Shown: piece after piece, positions 1-8,301 of the stretch
Numbering within the stretch: position 1 is the stretch's first letter
Layout of the letters: each line of letters opens with the position of its first letter
Source: Actinobacteria bacterium UBA2184
GTDB lineage: Bacteria; Actinomycetota; Coriobacteriia; Anaerosomatales; Anaerosomataceae
Assembly (NCBI GenBank): GCA_002328745.1
Contig: DCVQ01000030.1
Location: 2,594 to 14,942, forward strand
DNA: 12,349 bases
Reading direction: 5' to 3'
Position numbers and translations under genes: made by a program
Notes under the pieces: generated by a model
Database searches by the model: none
What the model was told of the DNA's origin: nothing
Seen by the model: the letters and a program-made list of their open reading frames with translations, nothing else

Positions 1-1456
1 GCTGCTGCGCGGCAGCTCCTTCTACCCCGCGTGGCTGCTTGGCGTGCTTGCGCTGAGCACGGCGGCGCTCGCCCTCGTATCACCGGCAATGGCCTCGCTG
101 GCCGCTGTCATCGTGCTCGCGCTGCCGGTCCTGGCGCTCGACCTCATCGCCGGTCTGGTGGTGCTCATCGCCGGCATAGCGGCGACCCAGTACCTCGCGA
201 CCGGGACCGCGGCCGGCTTCCTGCTGGTCATGCTCGCGGGGCTCTCGTTCTCACTCGGCCTGAGCGCCGGGTGGGCATTCGCGGCCCTCGCCGGTTATCT
301 GCTCGGCCGCGGTCGCGGCGCGGCATCGGCGGGTTCGATGGCGGTCCTCGTCATCGGCGCCGGGCTGCTCGTCGGCGCTGATGCCGTCGGCAGCCTGGCC
401 ACCGGCGGTTCGGGCTCCGGGCTGATCGGCGCCGCAACGGTGCCGAAAGACGCGCTCGCGTTCGGCTGGCTGCCCGAGGCAATCCGGGCGGCGGACCCCG
501 GGCGCCTCGTGGATCTGCTCGTCGCCGCGGACAACCCCGTGCTCCTGGCGCTCCAACCCGTGCTCTGGGCGGTCGCGGCGGTCGCGGCAGGCATCGTGCG
601 CGACCTCAAGACGCGCCTGTCGCCCTACCTGGCCGTCCTCGGGGCGGTCGGTCTCCTCGCGGCGGGAAGCATCGGGCTGGACGCCATATTCGCGGGTCCG
701 CTCGAGCTCGCCGACCTGCTCATCACCGGAACGATCTCAGCGCTCGTAGCCCTCGCGGTCGTCGCGGTGACCGAGACCGCGTTCCCGGCGCTCGCGCGGG
801 TCGCCGCACCCGCCGCTCCCGCGGCGTCCGCCGCCTCGGCTGAAGACGCCGACGTGGACGAGCTGCTGCGTATGATCGCGAACGCCGAAGACGAGCTCAC
901 CACACGGCACCGCACCCAGGCCGTCGTGCTGATCACCGACATGAAGTCGTTCTCCGCGATGACCGAGCAGCTCGGCAGCGTGGAATCGGCCAAGATCGTC
1001 CAGCGCCACCGGGACCTGCTGCTCCCGATCATCGGCCGCAACCACGGGAAGGGGAAGCCGACCGGCGGCGACGGCCACGTAGCGGCGTTCGACTCCTCCC
1101 GCGACGCGCTGAGCGCCGCTATCGAGATCCAGCGCGCGCTCGACGACTTCGGAAAGTCCGAGCGCTCCTCGCAGGAGATCCTCGTGCGCATCGGCATCGC
1201 GGCAGGCGAGGTCGTGCTCGACAAAGGGGGGCGCCCGTTCCTCGGCTCCGCGCTGAACCTCGCGGCACGCGTGATGGACCTGGCCGATGGCGGGCGCATC
1301 CTGGTGACCGGCGGCGCTGCGGCGACATCGGGGTTCGCCGAGCCCGTGCTGATGCCGCACGGCAAGTTCAAGCTGAAGAACATCGCCGAGCCCGTGCCGG
1401 TGGTGGAAGTGGCGTGGCGCGACGGCCAGACGCCGCAGGAGATCCGCGCGAGCTAG
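1..1456 (+). CDS. Membrane protein with C-terminal class III adenylate/guanylate cyclase domain (5' end outside window)
   Basis: The reading frame is open from base 2, so the true start is upstream; GTG at 44 is only an internal candidate. Numbering here counts from that GTG. Residues 1-255 are very hydrophobic, with about seven likely membrane spans and a long Gly/Ala-rich loop around 110-175. A short Ala/Pro linker leads to a cytoplasmic cyclase domain (about 290-460). Visible hallmarks are the first metal Asp in ITDM (Asp299), the second in GGDG (Asp343), and the Asn405/Arg409 pair in LNLAAR that stabilises the transition state in this family. The base-specifying positions look atypical: Lys338 is one residue out of the usual register and the usual Asp/Thr before the AxNxAAR motif is Pro. 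It probably makes cAMP or cGMP from the inner membrane face in response to a signal sensed by the membrane part; substrate and activity are uncertain. It runs convergently to the tRNA and sigH. Confidence 0.85.
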   Translation, partial: LLRGSSFYPAWLLGVLALSTAALALVSPAMASLAAVIVLALPVLALDLIAGLVVLIAGIAATQYLATGTAAGFLLVMLAGLSFSLGLSAGWAFAALAGYLLGRGRGAASAGSMAVLVIGAGLLVGADAVGSLATGGSGSGLIGAATVPKDALAFGWLPEAIRAADPGRLVDLLVAADNPVLLALQPVLWAVAAVAAGIVRDLKTRLSPYLAVLGAVGLLAAGSIGLDAIFAGPLELADLLITGTISALVALAVVAVTETAFPALARVAAPAAPAASAASAEDADVDELLRMIANAEDELTTRHRTQAVVLITDMKSFSAMTEQLGSVESAKIVQRHRDLLLPIIGRNHGKGKPTGGDGHVAAFDSSRDALSAAIEIQRALDDFGKSERSSQEILVRIGIAAGEVVLDKGGRPFLGSALNLAARVMDLADGGRILVTGGAAATSGFAEPVLMPHGKFKLKNIAEPVPVVEVAWRDGQTPQEIRAS

Positions 1457-1547
1457 AAGCGGAGGCCTCGGGTCTTCGCGCTGCCGACGCCGTCAGGTGC
1501 CGCACAGGGAGGCACGCACGCGCATGCCCGCGCAGGAGGGGGATCGG

Positions 1548-1622
1548 TGGAGCCGGCGGAGGGAGTCGAACCCACAACCTATCGCTTACAAGGCGATTGC
1601 TCTGCCGTTGAGCTACGCCGGC
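1548..1622 (-). tRNA. tRNA-Thr (anticodon TGT), CCA encoded
   Basis: The minus strand folds into a complete 75-nt cloverleaf. It has a perfect 7-bp acceptor stem (GCCGGCG with CGCCGGC), a 4-bp D stem (GCTC/GAGC), a 5-bp anticodon stem (ATCGC/GCGAT) with loop CTTGTAA, a 5-nt variable loop, and a T arm with loop TTCGACT. The anticodon TGT (plus-strand bases 1588-1590) decodes ACA and other threonine codons. The discriminator base is T and the 3' CCA is encoded. The T stem carries one T-T mismatch at its second pair. The gene follows sigH by 42 nt and has its own promoter-like sequence. No rho-independent terminator with a T tract is visible before the converging cyclase gene. Confidence 0.97.
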
Positions 1623-1631
1623 GGCGGGCCT

Positions 1632-1661
1632 ATTGTAGCCACGCCTTCCGGCAATCGACAA
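1632..1661 (-). promoter_or_regulatory. Likely sigma-70 promoter of tRNA-Thr
   Basis: On the minus strand TTGTCG (1656-1661, four of six matches to the -35 consensus) lies 18 nt from TACAAT (1632-1637, five of six matches to the -10). It fits inside the short gap between the sigH stop and the tRNA. A start about 7 nt after the -10 would leave only a few leader bases before the tRNA 5' end, as expected for a tRNA gene. Read-through from sigH could add to expression. Confidence 0.7.
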
Positions 1662-1664
1662 ACG

Positions 1665-2312
1665 TCAGCAGGCGCGGCAGATCTCGATCTGGAGTTCCAT
1701 CTTCCGCTTGATGCGCTGCAGCGCGTTGTCGACGGACTTCACGCCGCGGCCGAGCCGCTCGGCGACTTCCTGATACGACTTGCCGTCGACGTACAGGCTC
1801 AGCACCTGGGTCTCGAGCGGAGAAAGCCCTCGCAGGAACCCGTCGCGGATGCTCGACGTCTCCCAGCTGGCGATGACGATCTCCGCGGGGTCGCAGACCT
1901 CGCGCGCGGCGAGGATGTCGGCGAGCACGCGGTCGCCCTCATCCTCCATGCTGGCCGAACGGCTCAGCGAGACGTAGCTGTTGAGCGGCGAGTGCTTCTG
2001 GCGGGTGGCCGACTTGATGGCCGTGATGAGCTGCCGGGTGACACACAGCTCGGCGAAGGAACGGAAGCTGGTCTGGCGGGTGGGATCGTAGTCGCGGATG
2101 GCCTTGTAGAGGCCGATCATGCCTTCCTGGACCACGTCGTCGCGGTCAGCGCCTGCGAGGAAGTAGGAGCGCGCCTTGCAACGCACGAAGCCGCGGTAGC
2201 GGGAGACGAGGATGGATCCGGCCAGCTCGTCACCTTCTTGCGCAGCCAGTATCAGCGTCTGTTCGTCGCTGCGCTCTAGTCTACGTCGTGAGTCGACCAG
2301 CATCCGGTGCAC
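1665..2312 (-). CDS. sigH: RNA polymerase sigma factor of the SigH (sigma-30) family
   Basis: About 215 residues, the usual size for this family. It closely resembles Bacillus SigH, the sigma factor of the transition state and early sporulation; in non-sporulating relatives it has other stress or competence roles. Region 2 is clear (KARSYFLAGADRDDVVQEG, about 46-64, then GLYKAIRDYD), followed by SFRSFAELCVTRQLITAIK and ATRQKHSPLNSY (about 102-113). Region 4 is the C-terminal helix-turn-helix (LSPLETQVLSLYVDGKSYQE, then VKSVDNALQRIKRK). Start choice: GTG at 2312 has GGGAGG about 10 nt upstream; ATG at 2303 would place it about 19 nt away. The frame stays open further upstream, but that part runs through the promoter and has no family resemblance. 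The protein ends in Cys-Arg-Ala-Cys. The gene has its own promoter and a leader of about 88 nt. Confidence 0.95.
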   Translation of the reverse strand: MHRMLVDSRRRLERSDEQTLILAAQEGDELAGSILVSRYRGFVRCKARSYFLAGADRDDVVQEGMIGLYKAIRDYDPTRQTSFRSFAELCVTRQLITAIKSATRQKHSPLNSYVSLSRSASMEDEGDRVLADILAAREVCDPAEIVIASWETSSIRDGFLRGLSPLETQVLSLYVDGKSYQEVAERLGRGVKSVDNALQRIKRKMELQIEICRAC

Positions 2313-2387
2313 CCCGCGGTTCCCTCCCTGGAAGCCCCCCGGTCCGAGGGGAAGGATCGAAGCGATCGCAAGAGCTTGTGAAGAAAC

Positions 2388-2395
2388 GCACGTGC
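2388..2395. repeat. 8-bp palindrome GCACGTGC near the sigH transcription start
   Basis: GCACGTGC is self-complementary, and the flanks extend the symmetry imperfectly (GAAG on one side, TTTC on the other, minus strand). It lies about 5-12 nt downstream of the start predicted from the sigH -10 box, where a bound repressor would block initiation. No regulator is identified. Confidence 0.35.
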
Positions 2396-2406
2396 TTCCT
2401 GACCCG

Positions 2407-2434
2407 AAGATAGCATCGGGCAAACGGGTGTCAA
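2407..2434 (-). promoter_or_regulatory. Likely sigma-70 promoter of sigH
   Basis: On the minus strand a perfect -35 hexamer TTGACA (2429-2434) is followed after 16 nt by TATCTT (2407-2412, four of six -10 matches). It sits in the 170-nt gap between the yacP stop and sigH. The predicted start, near 2400, gives a leader of about 88 nt containing small hairpins such as GATCG-AAG-CGATC (2355-2367). Confidence 0.7.
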
Positions 2435-2438
2435 CGCC

Positions 2439-2463
2439 TTCAGGCAAGCCTGAACAAGCCTGA
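2439..2463. repeat. Inverted repeat plus direct repeat just upstream of the sigH -35 box
   Basis: The plus strand reads TTCAGG-CAAG-CCTGAA (2439-2454), a perfect 6-bp inverted repeat with a 4-nt spacer. CAAGCCTGA occurs at 2445-2453 and again at 2455-2463, a 10-bp period that puts both copies on the same helix face. The element starts 4 nt upstream of TTGACA. That position suits an activator or repressor site. A terminator for yacP is less likely because no T tract follows. The binding protein is unknown. Confidence 0.45.
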
Positions 2464-2482
2464 TTGTCGGCCGGACAGTTCG

Positions 2483-3022
2483 TTACCCGGCGTGCGGGTG
2501 TTCCGGCTGCTCTCCGCGCGCCCACCGCGCGAGGACTCCCGCCACATCGGCTGGCACCCTCTCCCCGAGCGGGACGCGCGAACCGCCGTAGCGCCCGCGC
2601 CCGTCCTCCCCCCGCATCCGTTCCTTGAGGTCGGCGCCGATCTCCGCCACGAACGAGTCAGCCGAGCGGATCGAGATGGTGCCCGTACGGACGACCCGCC
2701 GCGTCTCTCCGTCGGACGTGACCACGGTCGCACGCTCGCCGCGCTCCCGCGAGCGAGCGGCCAGTCCTTCGATGACGGTGTCCGCCGTGGTCCCTGCGGG
2801 CGAGAAGATCACCGTGAGCGCGCCCAGGTGGTGAGGCGTTCCATCGGATGCGGGGTTCGCCCCGCCGTCGAAGACCACCACGGTCCTCGGCCCGCCGGTC
2901 GCGTAACCCGCGAGATCGGCCACCAGCCGGGCCCGCGCGGCATCGATGTCGGTGCGCGCCATGGAGGCGTACGTCGGATGGGCATGCAGCACGTTGTAGC
3001 CGTCTACGATCAGCCGCTCCAC
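2483..3022 (-). CDS. yacP: YacP/Rae1-family NYN-domain endoribonuclease
   Basis: A 179-residue protein of the YacP family (NYN/PIN-like nuclease fold). The Bacillus member, Rae1, is a ribosome-associated endonuclease that cuts mRNA in the A site. Visible features are the N-terminal LIVDGYNVLH with Asp7, VVVFDGG (Asp52), the Asp81 region after GTTAD, and VVTSDGETRR (Asp104). These acidic positions suit a metal-dependent nuclease site. The C-terminal part is Arg-rich. The start is GTG at 3022, one base after the rlmB stop, with G-rich sequence upstream. The frame extends to 3061 inside rlmB, but that part is a low-complexity Gly/Ser stretch before the conserved VERLIVDGYN start. It is the last gene of the cysE-cysS-rlmB-yacP unit, so it should be made together with the rRNA methyltransferase. 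Confidence 0.93.
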   Translation of the reverse strand: MERLIVDGYNVLHAHPTYASMARTDIDAARARLVADLAGYATGGPRTVVVFDGGANPASDGTPHHLGALTVIFSPAGTTADTVIEGLAARSRERGERATVVTSDGETRRVVRTGTISIRSADSFVAEIGADLKERMRGEDGRGRYGGSRVPLGERVPADVAGVLARWARGEQPEHPHAG

Positions 3023-3023
3023 G

Positions 3024-3755
3024 CTAGCGCCCCCGCCTGACCCACTCGAAGGCGAGCACACTCGTCGCCTGTGCCACGTTCAGAGAGGAGACGCGCCCGG
3101 CGACCGGGATCCGCACGAGGAAGTCGCAGCGCTCGCGCGCGAGGCGCGACAGGCCGCCGCCCTCGGCGCCCATCACGAGCGCGATCCTGCCATCGAGCGG
3201 CGCGCTCCACAGGTCGTCGCTCCCCCGCTCGTCCGCGCCCGCGACCCAGAACCCGGCTGCCTTGAGCGTCTCGAGCGTTCGGGCGACGTTGGTCACCTGC
3301 ACGATCGGGAGGTGCGCCGTGGCGCCCGCGGAGGTCTTGTGGACGACCGGCCCCACCGATGCCGCCCGCTCCCGCGGCATGACGACCGCCGAGCCCCCCG
3401 CGACCTCGACCGTTCTGATGACCGCGCCGAGGTTGCCGGGGTCGGTCACGTGGTCGAGGACCACGACGAGAGCGCGCGGCAGGGGGCCTGCCGCCCTGAG
3501 CACGTCTTCGAGATCCGTGTAGCCGAACGGTGCGGCAAGCGCGACGACGCCCTGGTGCGCGCCGCGCACGCTCAGCGAGTCGAGCTTGGCGCGCGGCACG
3601 TCGGCGACAGCGATACCCGCGTCCGCCGCCAGCCTACGGATCTCGCCGAGCGGGCCGCTCTCGCCGCCGCCCGACGCGATGAGCACCCGCTCGATGCGCA
3701 CGCCGGAGCGGAGGGCCTCGATGACCGCGTTGCGCCCTTCGATCACCTCGGCCAT
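3024..3755 (-). CDS. rlmB: 23S rRNA (guanosine-2'-O-)-methyltransferase RlmB (TrmH/SpoU family)
   Basis: A 243-residue SPOUT methyltransferase, full length for RlmB, which methylates G2251 of 23S rRNA (E. coli numbering) using S-adenosylmethionine. The N-terminal part (1-75, starting EVIEGRNAVIEAL) is the RNA-substrate-binding domain. The catalytic domain shows all three knot motifs: DPGNLGAVIRT (Asn108, Arg114), MGAEGGGLS (Glu198) and IPVAGRVSSLNVAQATSVL (216-234). Asn108, Arg114 and Glu198 fall at the same numbers as the key E. coli residues, supporting RlmB over another TrmH paralogue. ATG at 3755 is 6 nt after the cysS stop and has only a weak ribosome binding site, suggesting translational coupling. 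In Bacillus mrnC lies between cysS and this gene; here nothing fits. Confidence 0.95.
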   Translation of the reverse strand: MAEVIEGRNAVIEALRSGVRIERVLIASGGGESGPLGEIRRLAADAGIAVADVPRAKLDSLSVRGAHQGVVALAAPFGYTDLEDVLRAAGPLPRALVVVLDHVTDPGNLGAVIRTVEVAGGSAVVMPRERAASVGPVVHKTSAGATAHLPIVQVTNVARTLETLKAAGFWVAGADERGSDDLWSAPLDGRIALVMGAEGGGLSRLARERCDFLVRIPVAGRVSSLNVAQATSVLAFEWVRRGR

Positions 3756-3761
3756 GATCGT

Positions 3762-5247
<1,486 letters not shown>

Positions 5248-5267
<20 letters not shown>

Positions 5268-5952
5268 CCTCGTCCTCTCCTCCGGGAAACGGCGGCGTTC
5301 CCGCTTCAGCGCCAAAGTCCTCGTCGCGCGCGACTCGCGCTTCCAGGCGGTCCATGCGGCGCTGCAGCGTTCGGTACATCTCGACGACGGGGTCGGGCAG
5401 GTCCTCGTGATGCAGGTCGATGGCGTCGACGCGCCGGCCTTCACGGACGACGACACGTCCCGGCACGCCGACCACGGTGCAGTTGGGAGGCACGTCGGCG
5501 ACCACGACAGCGCCGGCGCCCACGCGCGAGCCCCGCCCGATGCGGATGTTCCCGAGCACCGTCGCGCCCACGCCGACCACCACGAAGTCCTCGATGGTGG
5601 GATGCCGCTTACCGTGCTCCTTGCCCGTGCCGCCCAACGTGACGCCCTGATACAGCGTCACGTCGTCGCCGATGATCGAGGTCTCCCCGACGACCACACC
5701 CATGCCGTGGTCGATGAAGAACCTCTCGCCGATCGTGGCTCCGGGATGGATCTCGATACCGGTGCCCGCGCGCACGATCTGGCTCACGAACCGCGCGAGC
5801 CACACCAGCCCGGCCTTGTGCAGGCGATGGGTGATCCGGTGCCACCACACGGCCCAGAGGCCCGGGTAGTTGGTGAGGGCCGACCACGTCGAAGTGCACG
5901 CCGGGTCGCGTTCCTTGATGGCGGCGATGTCAGCGCGCAGACGCAACGCCAT
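5248..5952 (-). CDS. cysE: Serine O-acetyltransferase
   Basis: A 234-residue left-handed beta-helix acetyltransferase that makes O-acetylserine from serine and acetyl-CoA, the first step of cysteine synthesis. The N-terminal helical part (RADIAAIKERDPA onward) is the short Gram-positive type. Hexapeptide repeats span about 68-155. Catalytic residues appear as Asp81-His82 (FFIDHGMGVVVGE) and Arg116-His117 (KRHPTI), with QGVTLGGTGKEHG between. After the PGRVVV segment comes HHEDLPDPV and then an unusually acidic tail (EDEDDD near the end), encoded in DNA that overlaps the cysS start. ATG at 5952 has GGAGG 11 nt upstream; GTG at 5970 has no good site. It leads the cysE-cysS-rlmB-yacP unit and has its own promoter. 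Confidence 0.95.
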
Positions 5953-5996
5953 GGATCCGCGGGCCTCCACTCGATCGGCTGGCTTGAAGTCGCATT

Positions 5997-6026
5997 ACTA
6001 TCCGTTCACGCCGCAAATCGTGTCAA
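5997..6026 (-). promoter_or_regulatory. Likely sigma-70 promoter of cysE-cysS-rlmB-yacP
   Basis: On the minus strand a perfect TTGACA (6021-6026) is followed after 18 nt by GATAGT (5997-6002, four of six -10 matches). It lies in the 105-nt gap after the ispF stop. The predicted start near 5990 gives a leader of only about 40 nt, too short for a T-box riboswitch. Confidence 0.65.
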
Positions 6027-6057
6027 CCGGAGACGCGGCCGAACCGAGCCCCGCCCC

Positions 6058-6546
6058 TCACGGCCGTGATCGCTCCATGAGCACGATCGCGTGAGCCGCA
6101 ACGCCCTCTTCGCGTCCCGTGAACCCGAGGCCTTCGGTAGTGGTCGCCTTCACGCCGATGCGATCGACGGCGACTCCGAGCGCCCCGGCCATCTGCTCCC
6201 GCATGGCCTCCCGGTAAGGCGCGATCTTCGGCCGCTCCAGCACCAGCACGGTGTCGGCGTCCAGCAGCCGGTAGCCGCGCGACGCGGCAAGCTCGCCCAC
6301 GCGACGCAGCAGCTCGATGCTCGAGATGCCGGCATACGCCGGGTCGGTGTCCGGGAAGAGCTTGCCGATGTCGCCTTCCCGAAGCGCACCCACGATCGCG
6401 TCCATCAGGGCGTGCACGAGCACGTCGGCGTCTGAGTGGCCCGCAAGCCCGCTTCCGTGCGGCACCGTGACGCCGCCGAGAACGAGCGGCCGCCCGGGTG
6501 CGAACGCGTGGACATCGAACCCGGTCCCGACACGCAGATCACCCAT
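6058..6546 (-). CDS. ispF: 2-C-methyl-D-erythritol 2,4-cyclodiphosphate synthase
   Basis: A 162-residue trimeric enzyme of the MEP isoprenoid pathway. It cyclises CDP-methylerythritol 2-phosphate to the cyclodiphosphate with release of CMP. Length is typical. The metal site is visible as Asp11 and His13 (GTGFDVHAF) and His45 (VHALMDA), with HSDAD at 37-41 and KATTTEGLGFTGREEG (133-148), the substrate- and cytidine-binding stretch. ATG at 6546 lies 8 nt inside the end of ispD and has AGGGGAG about 4 nt upstream, so ispD and ispF form one translationally linked pair. There is no fusion to ispD, unlike some proteobacteria. Confidence 0.97.
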   Translation of the reverse strand: MGDLRVGTGFDVHAFAPGRPLVLGGVTVPHGSGLAGHSDADVLVHALMDAIVGALREGDIGKLFPDTDPAYAGISSIELLRRVGELAASRGYRLLDADTVLVLERPKIAPYREAMREQMAGALGVAVDRIGVKATTTEGLGFTGREEGVAAHAIVLMERSRP

Positions 6547-7252
6547 CGGCTCCCCTTTTCCGGCGTGAGGCCAGCAGCGCCTCGACCATCGTCACGTCCT
6601 CGGGGACCGTTACCTTGATGTTGTCGCGCGGCCCGCCGAACACGCGCACGACTCCCCCGGCCCGCTCGACGAGCGCGGCGTCGTCGGTGGCTCCCTGCAG
6701 GGCGTCGTCCGGGGCGGCGTAGCACGCGCGAAGCGCGGAGGCGCGGAACACCTGGGGCGTCTGCGCCGCCCAGAGGGCCGAGCGGTCGGCCGTCCCGGTC
6801 ACCCGCCCGCTGTCGTCGACGACCTTAAGGGTGTCGTACGAGGGATGCCCGACCACGATCGCGTCGGTGCCTTCGGCCACACCGAGAGCGCCGATGGCGT
6901 CCTCGATGAGCTCCGGCGTCACGAGCGGCCGGGCGCCGTCGTGGACGACGATCACGTCGGCCTCCTCCGGCACCGCGGCAAGCCCCGCCCGTACGGACGC
7001 GGCGCGCGTCGGACCCCCGGCGACCACCGCGATGACCTTCGGCGAGCCGGACGGCTCCACCGCCCGGGCGCGATACTCGTCGACCCGCTCGGGGTGTGCG
7101 ACCACCACGATCGAGTCGATGGCCTCGCACGCGTCGAAAGCGACGATCGTGTGGACGAGCACCGGACGGCCGTCGACGAGCAGCAGCTGCTTGCCCCCGT
7201 GGGCGCCGAGGCGATCGCCCTGGCCGCCCGCGACTATCACCGCCACGTTCAC
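6539..7252 (-). CDS. ispD: 2-C-methyl-D-erythritol 4-phosphate cytidylyltransferase
   Basis: A 237-residue nucleotidyltransferase that joins CTP to methylerythritol 4-phosphate, two steps before IspF. The N-terminal CTP-binding loop is VAGGQGDRLG with Arg14, followed by Lys21 (GGKQLLLV). Other family marks are GGPTRAASVRAGL (79-91), VVHDGARPLV with Asp105 (metal), TADRSALWAAQTPQVF with Arg157, and DNIKVTVPED with Lys213. Arg157 and Lys213 match the E. coli numbering exactly. The start is GTG at 7252, overlapping the PIN-TRAM stop in a GTGA tetranucleotide, a classic sign of coupled translation. Confidence 0.96.
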   Translation of the reverse strand: MNVAVIVAGGQGDRLGAHGGKQLLLVDGRPVLVHTIVAFDACEAIDSIVVVAHPERVDEYRARAVEPSGSPKVIAVVAGGPTRAASVRAGLAAVPEEADVIVVHDGARPLVTPELIEDAIGALGVAEGTDAIVVGHPSYDTLKVVDDSGRVTGTADRSALWAAQTPQVFRASALRACYAAPDDALQGATDDAALVERAGGVVRVFGGPRDNIKVTVPEDVTMVEALLASRRKRGADG

Positions 7253-8301
7253 GACCCTGCCTTCAGCCGTGCGAAGATCATCCGGCCGGCCGAGGTCTGC
7301 AGCACCGATGTCACCTCGACGTCGGCTTCAGACCCGATGGCGCCATCGCCGTCGGCGACCACCACCATCGTCCCGTCTTCGAGGTAGCCGACGCCCTGGC
7401 CCTTCTCTTTGCCCTCTTTGGCGACGGTGATGTGCAGGCCGTCCCCGGGCAGCAGCACGGGTCGCAGCGCCTCGGCCGCTTCGTTCACGTTGATGACGTG
7501 CACGCCTTCGACCCTGGCCACCTTGCTGAGGTTGTAGTCCACGGTCACGACCGATCCGCCGGTGGCGAGGCCGAGGCGGACCAGCTTCGCGTCCACGGTC
7601 GGCACCTCGGGGAAGTCGGCCTCGAGCACCTGCACGGCATCGTCGCCCGCCGCCAGCGTGGTGAGAAGGTCGAGGCCGCGGCGGCCACGGGCGCGGCGCG
7701 TGTCATCGGCCGAATCGGCCAGCGTCTGCAGCTCGATGAGGACGAAGCGGGGCACCCTCAGCGGCCCGTCGAGCAGGCCCGAGCGTGCGAGCTCGGCGAA
7801 CCTGCCGTCGATGATCGCGCTGGTGTCGAGGAGCTTCGGCGGCCGTGTGGCCACCGGAGCGCTTCCGGCCATGCCGAGATGGAGCGCGATATCGCGGCCG
7901 GGCAGCATGAACAGGCTCATCGCGGCGTACGAGCAGAACACGTACAGCAGGATGGTGGCGATGAGGCCGAGCCACTTCGGACGCTCGATGTAACTGAAGA
8001 TCGCGGACGAGATGAGGAACGCCACGAGCAGGCCCACGAGCAGGCCGATCACTCCGAGGATCAGGCTGGAGGTATCCAGGCTCACGATCCGCTCTTTGGC
8101 GCTCTGGAACGCACTGGTCAGTTCGCGGCCGATGATCCCACCGAAGACGTATCCGATCGAGGCACCCAGGATGATGAAGACGATGATGACGAAACGATCC
8201 GAGTACCCCGTCTGAGACGACAGGTCGATATTCTGCGACCCCACGAACCCGCCGAGCGCACCCGCTGCTACGAGCACTACGCGTGCGAGCTGAACGATCA
8301 T
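7249..8301 (-). CDS. yacL: YacL-like membrane protein with PIN nuclease and TRAM RNA-binding domains
   Basis: A 350-residue protein with the full YacL architecture. Four membrane spans occupy roughly 4-22, 36-58, 78-103 and 112-133. A cytoplasmic PIN domain (about 155-275) shows acidic residues Asp159 (LLDTSAIIDGRF), Glu190 (FVLIELQTLAD), Asp237 (VDAKLVRLG) and Asp255 (TVDYNLS), consistent with a metal-dependent RNase. A C-terminal TRAM beta-barrel (about 285-345) likely binds RNA. The family's substrate is not well established; a membrane-tethered RNase is an inference from the domains. ATG at 8301 is the only start in this frame after an in-frame stop near 8347, but its own ribosome binding site is weak. 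The gene is followed by ispD with a 4-nt overlap. Confidence 0.93.
   Translation of the reverse strand: MIVQLARVVLVAAGALGGFVGSQNIDLSSQTGYSDRFVIIVFIILGASIGYVFGGIIGRELTSAFQSAKERIVSLDTSSLILGVIGLLVGLLVAFLISSAIFSYIERPKWLGLIATILLYVFCSYAAMSLFMLPGRDIALHLGMAGSAPVATRPPKLLDTSAIIDGRFAELARSGLLDGPLRVPRFVLIELQTLADSADDTRRARGRRGLDLLTTLAAGDDAVQVLEADFPEVPTVDAKLVRLGLATGGSVVTVDYNLSKVARVEGVHVINVNEAAEALRPVLLPGDGLHITVAKEGKEKGQGVGYLEDGTMVVVADGDGAIGSEADVEVTSVLQTSAGRMIFARLKAGS

Noticed and set aside
1496..1515. GTGCC...GGCAC inverted repeat after the cyclase stop as a terminator
   Set aside because: A 5-bp stem with a 10-nt loop and no T tract in either direction.
2439..2454. Inverted repeat upstream of sigH as a rho-independent terminator of yacP
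   Set aside because: The stem is 6 bp and is followed by GGCG and the -35 box instead of a T run; an operator role is more plausible.
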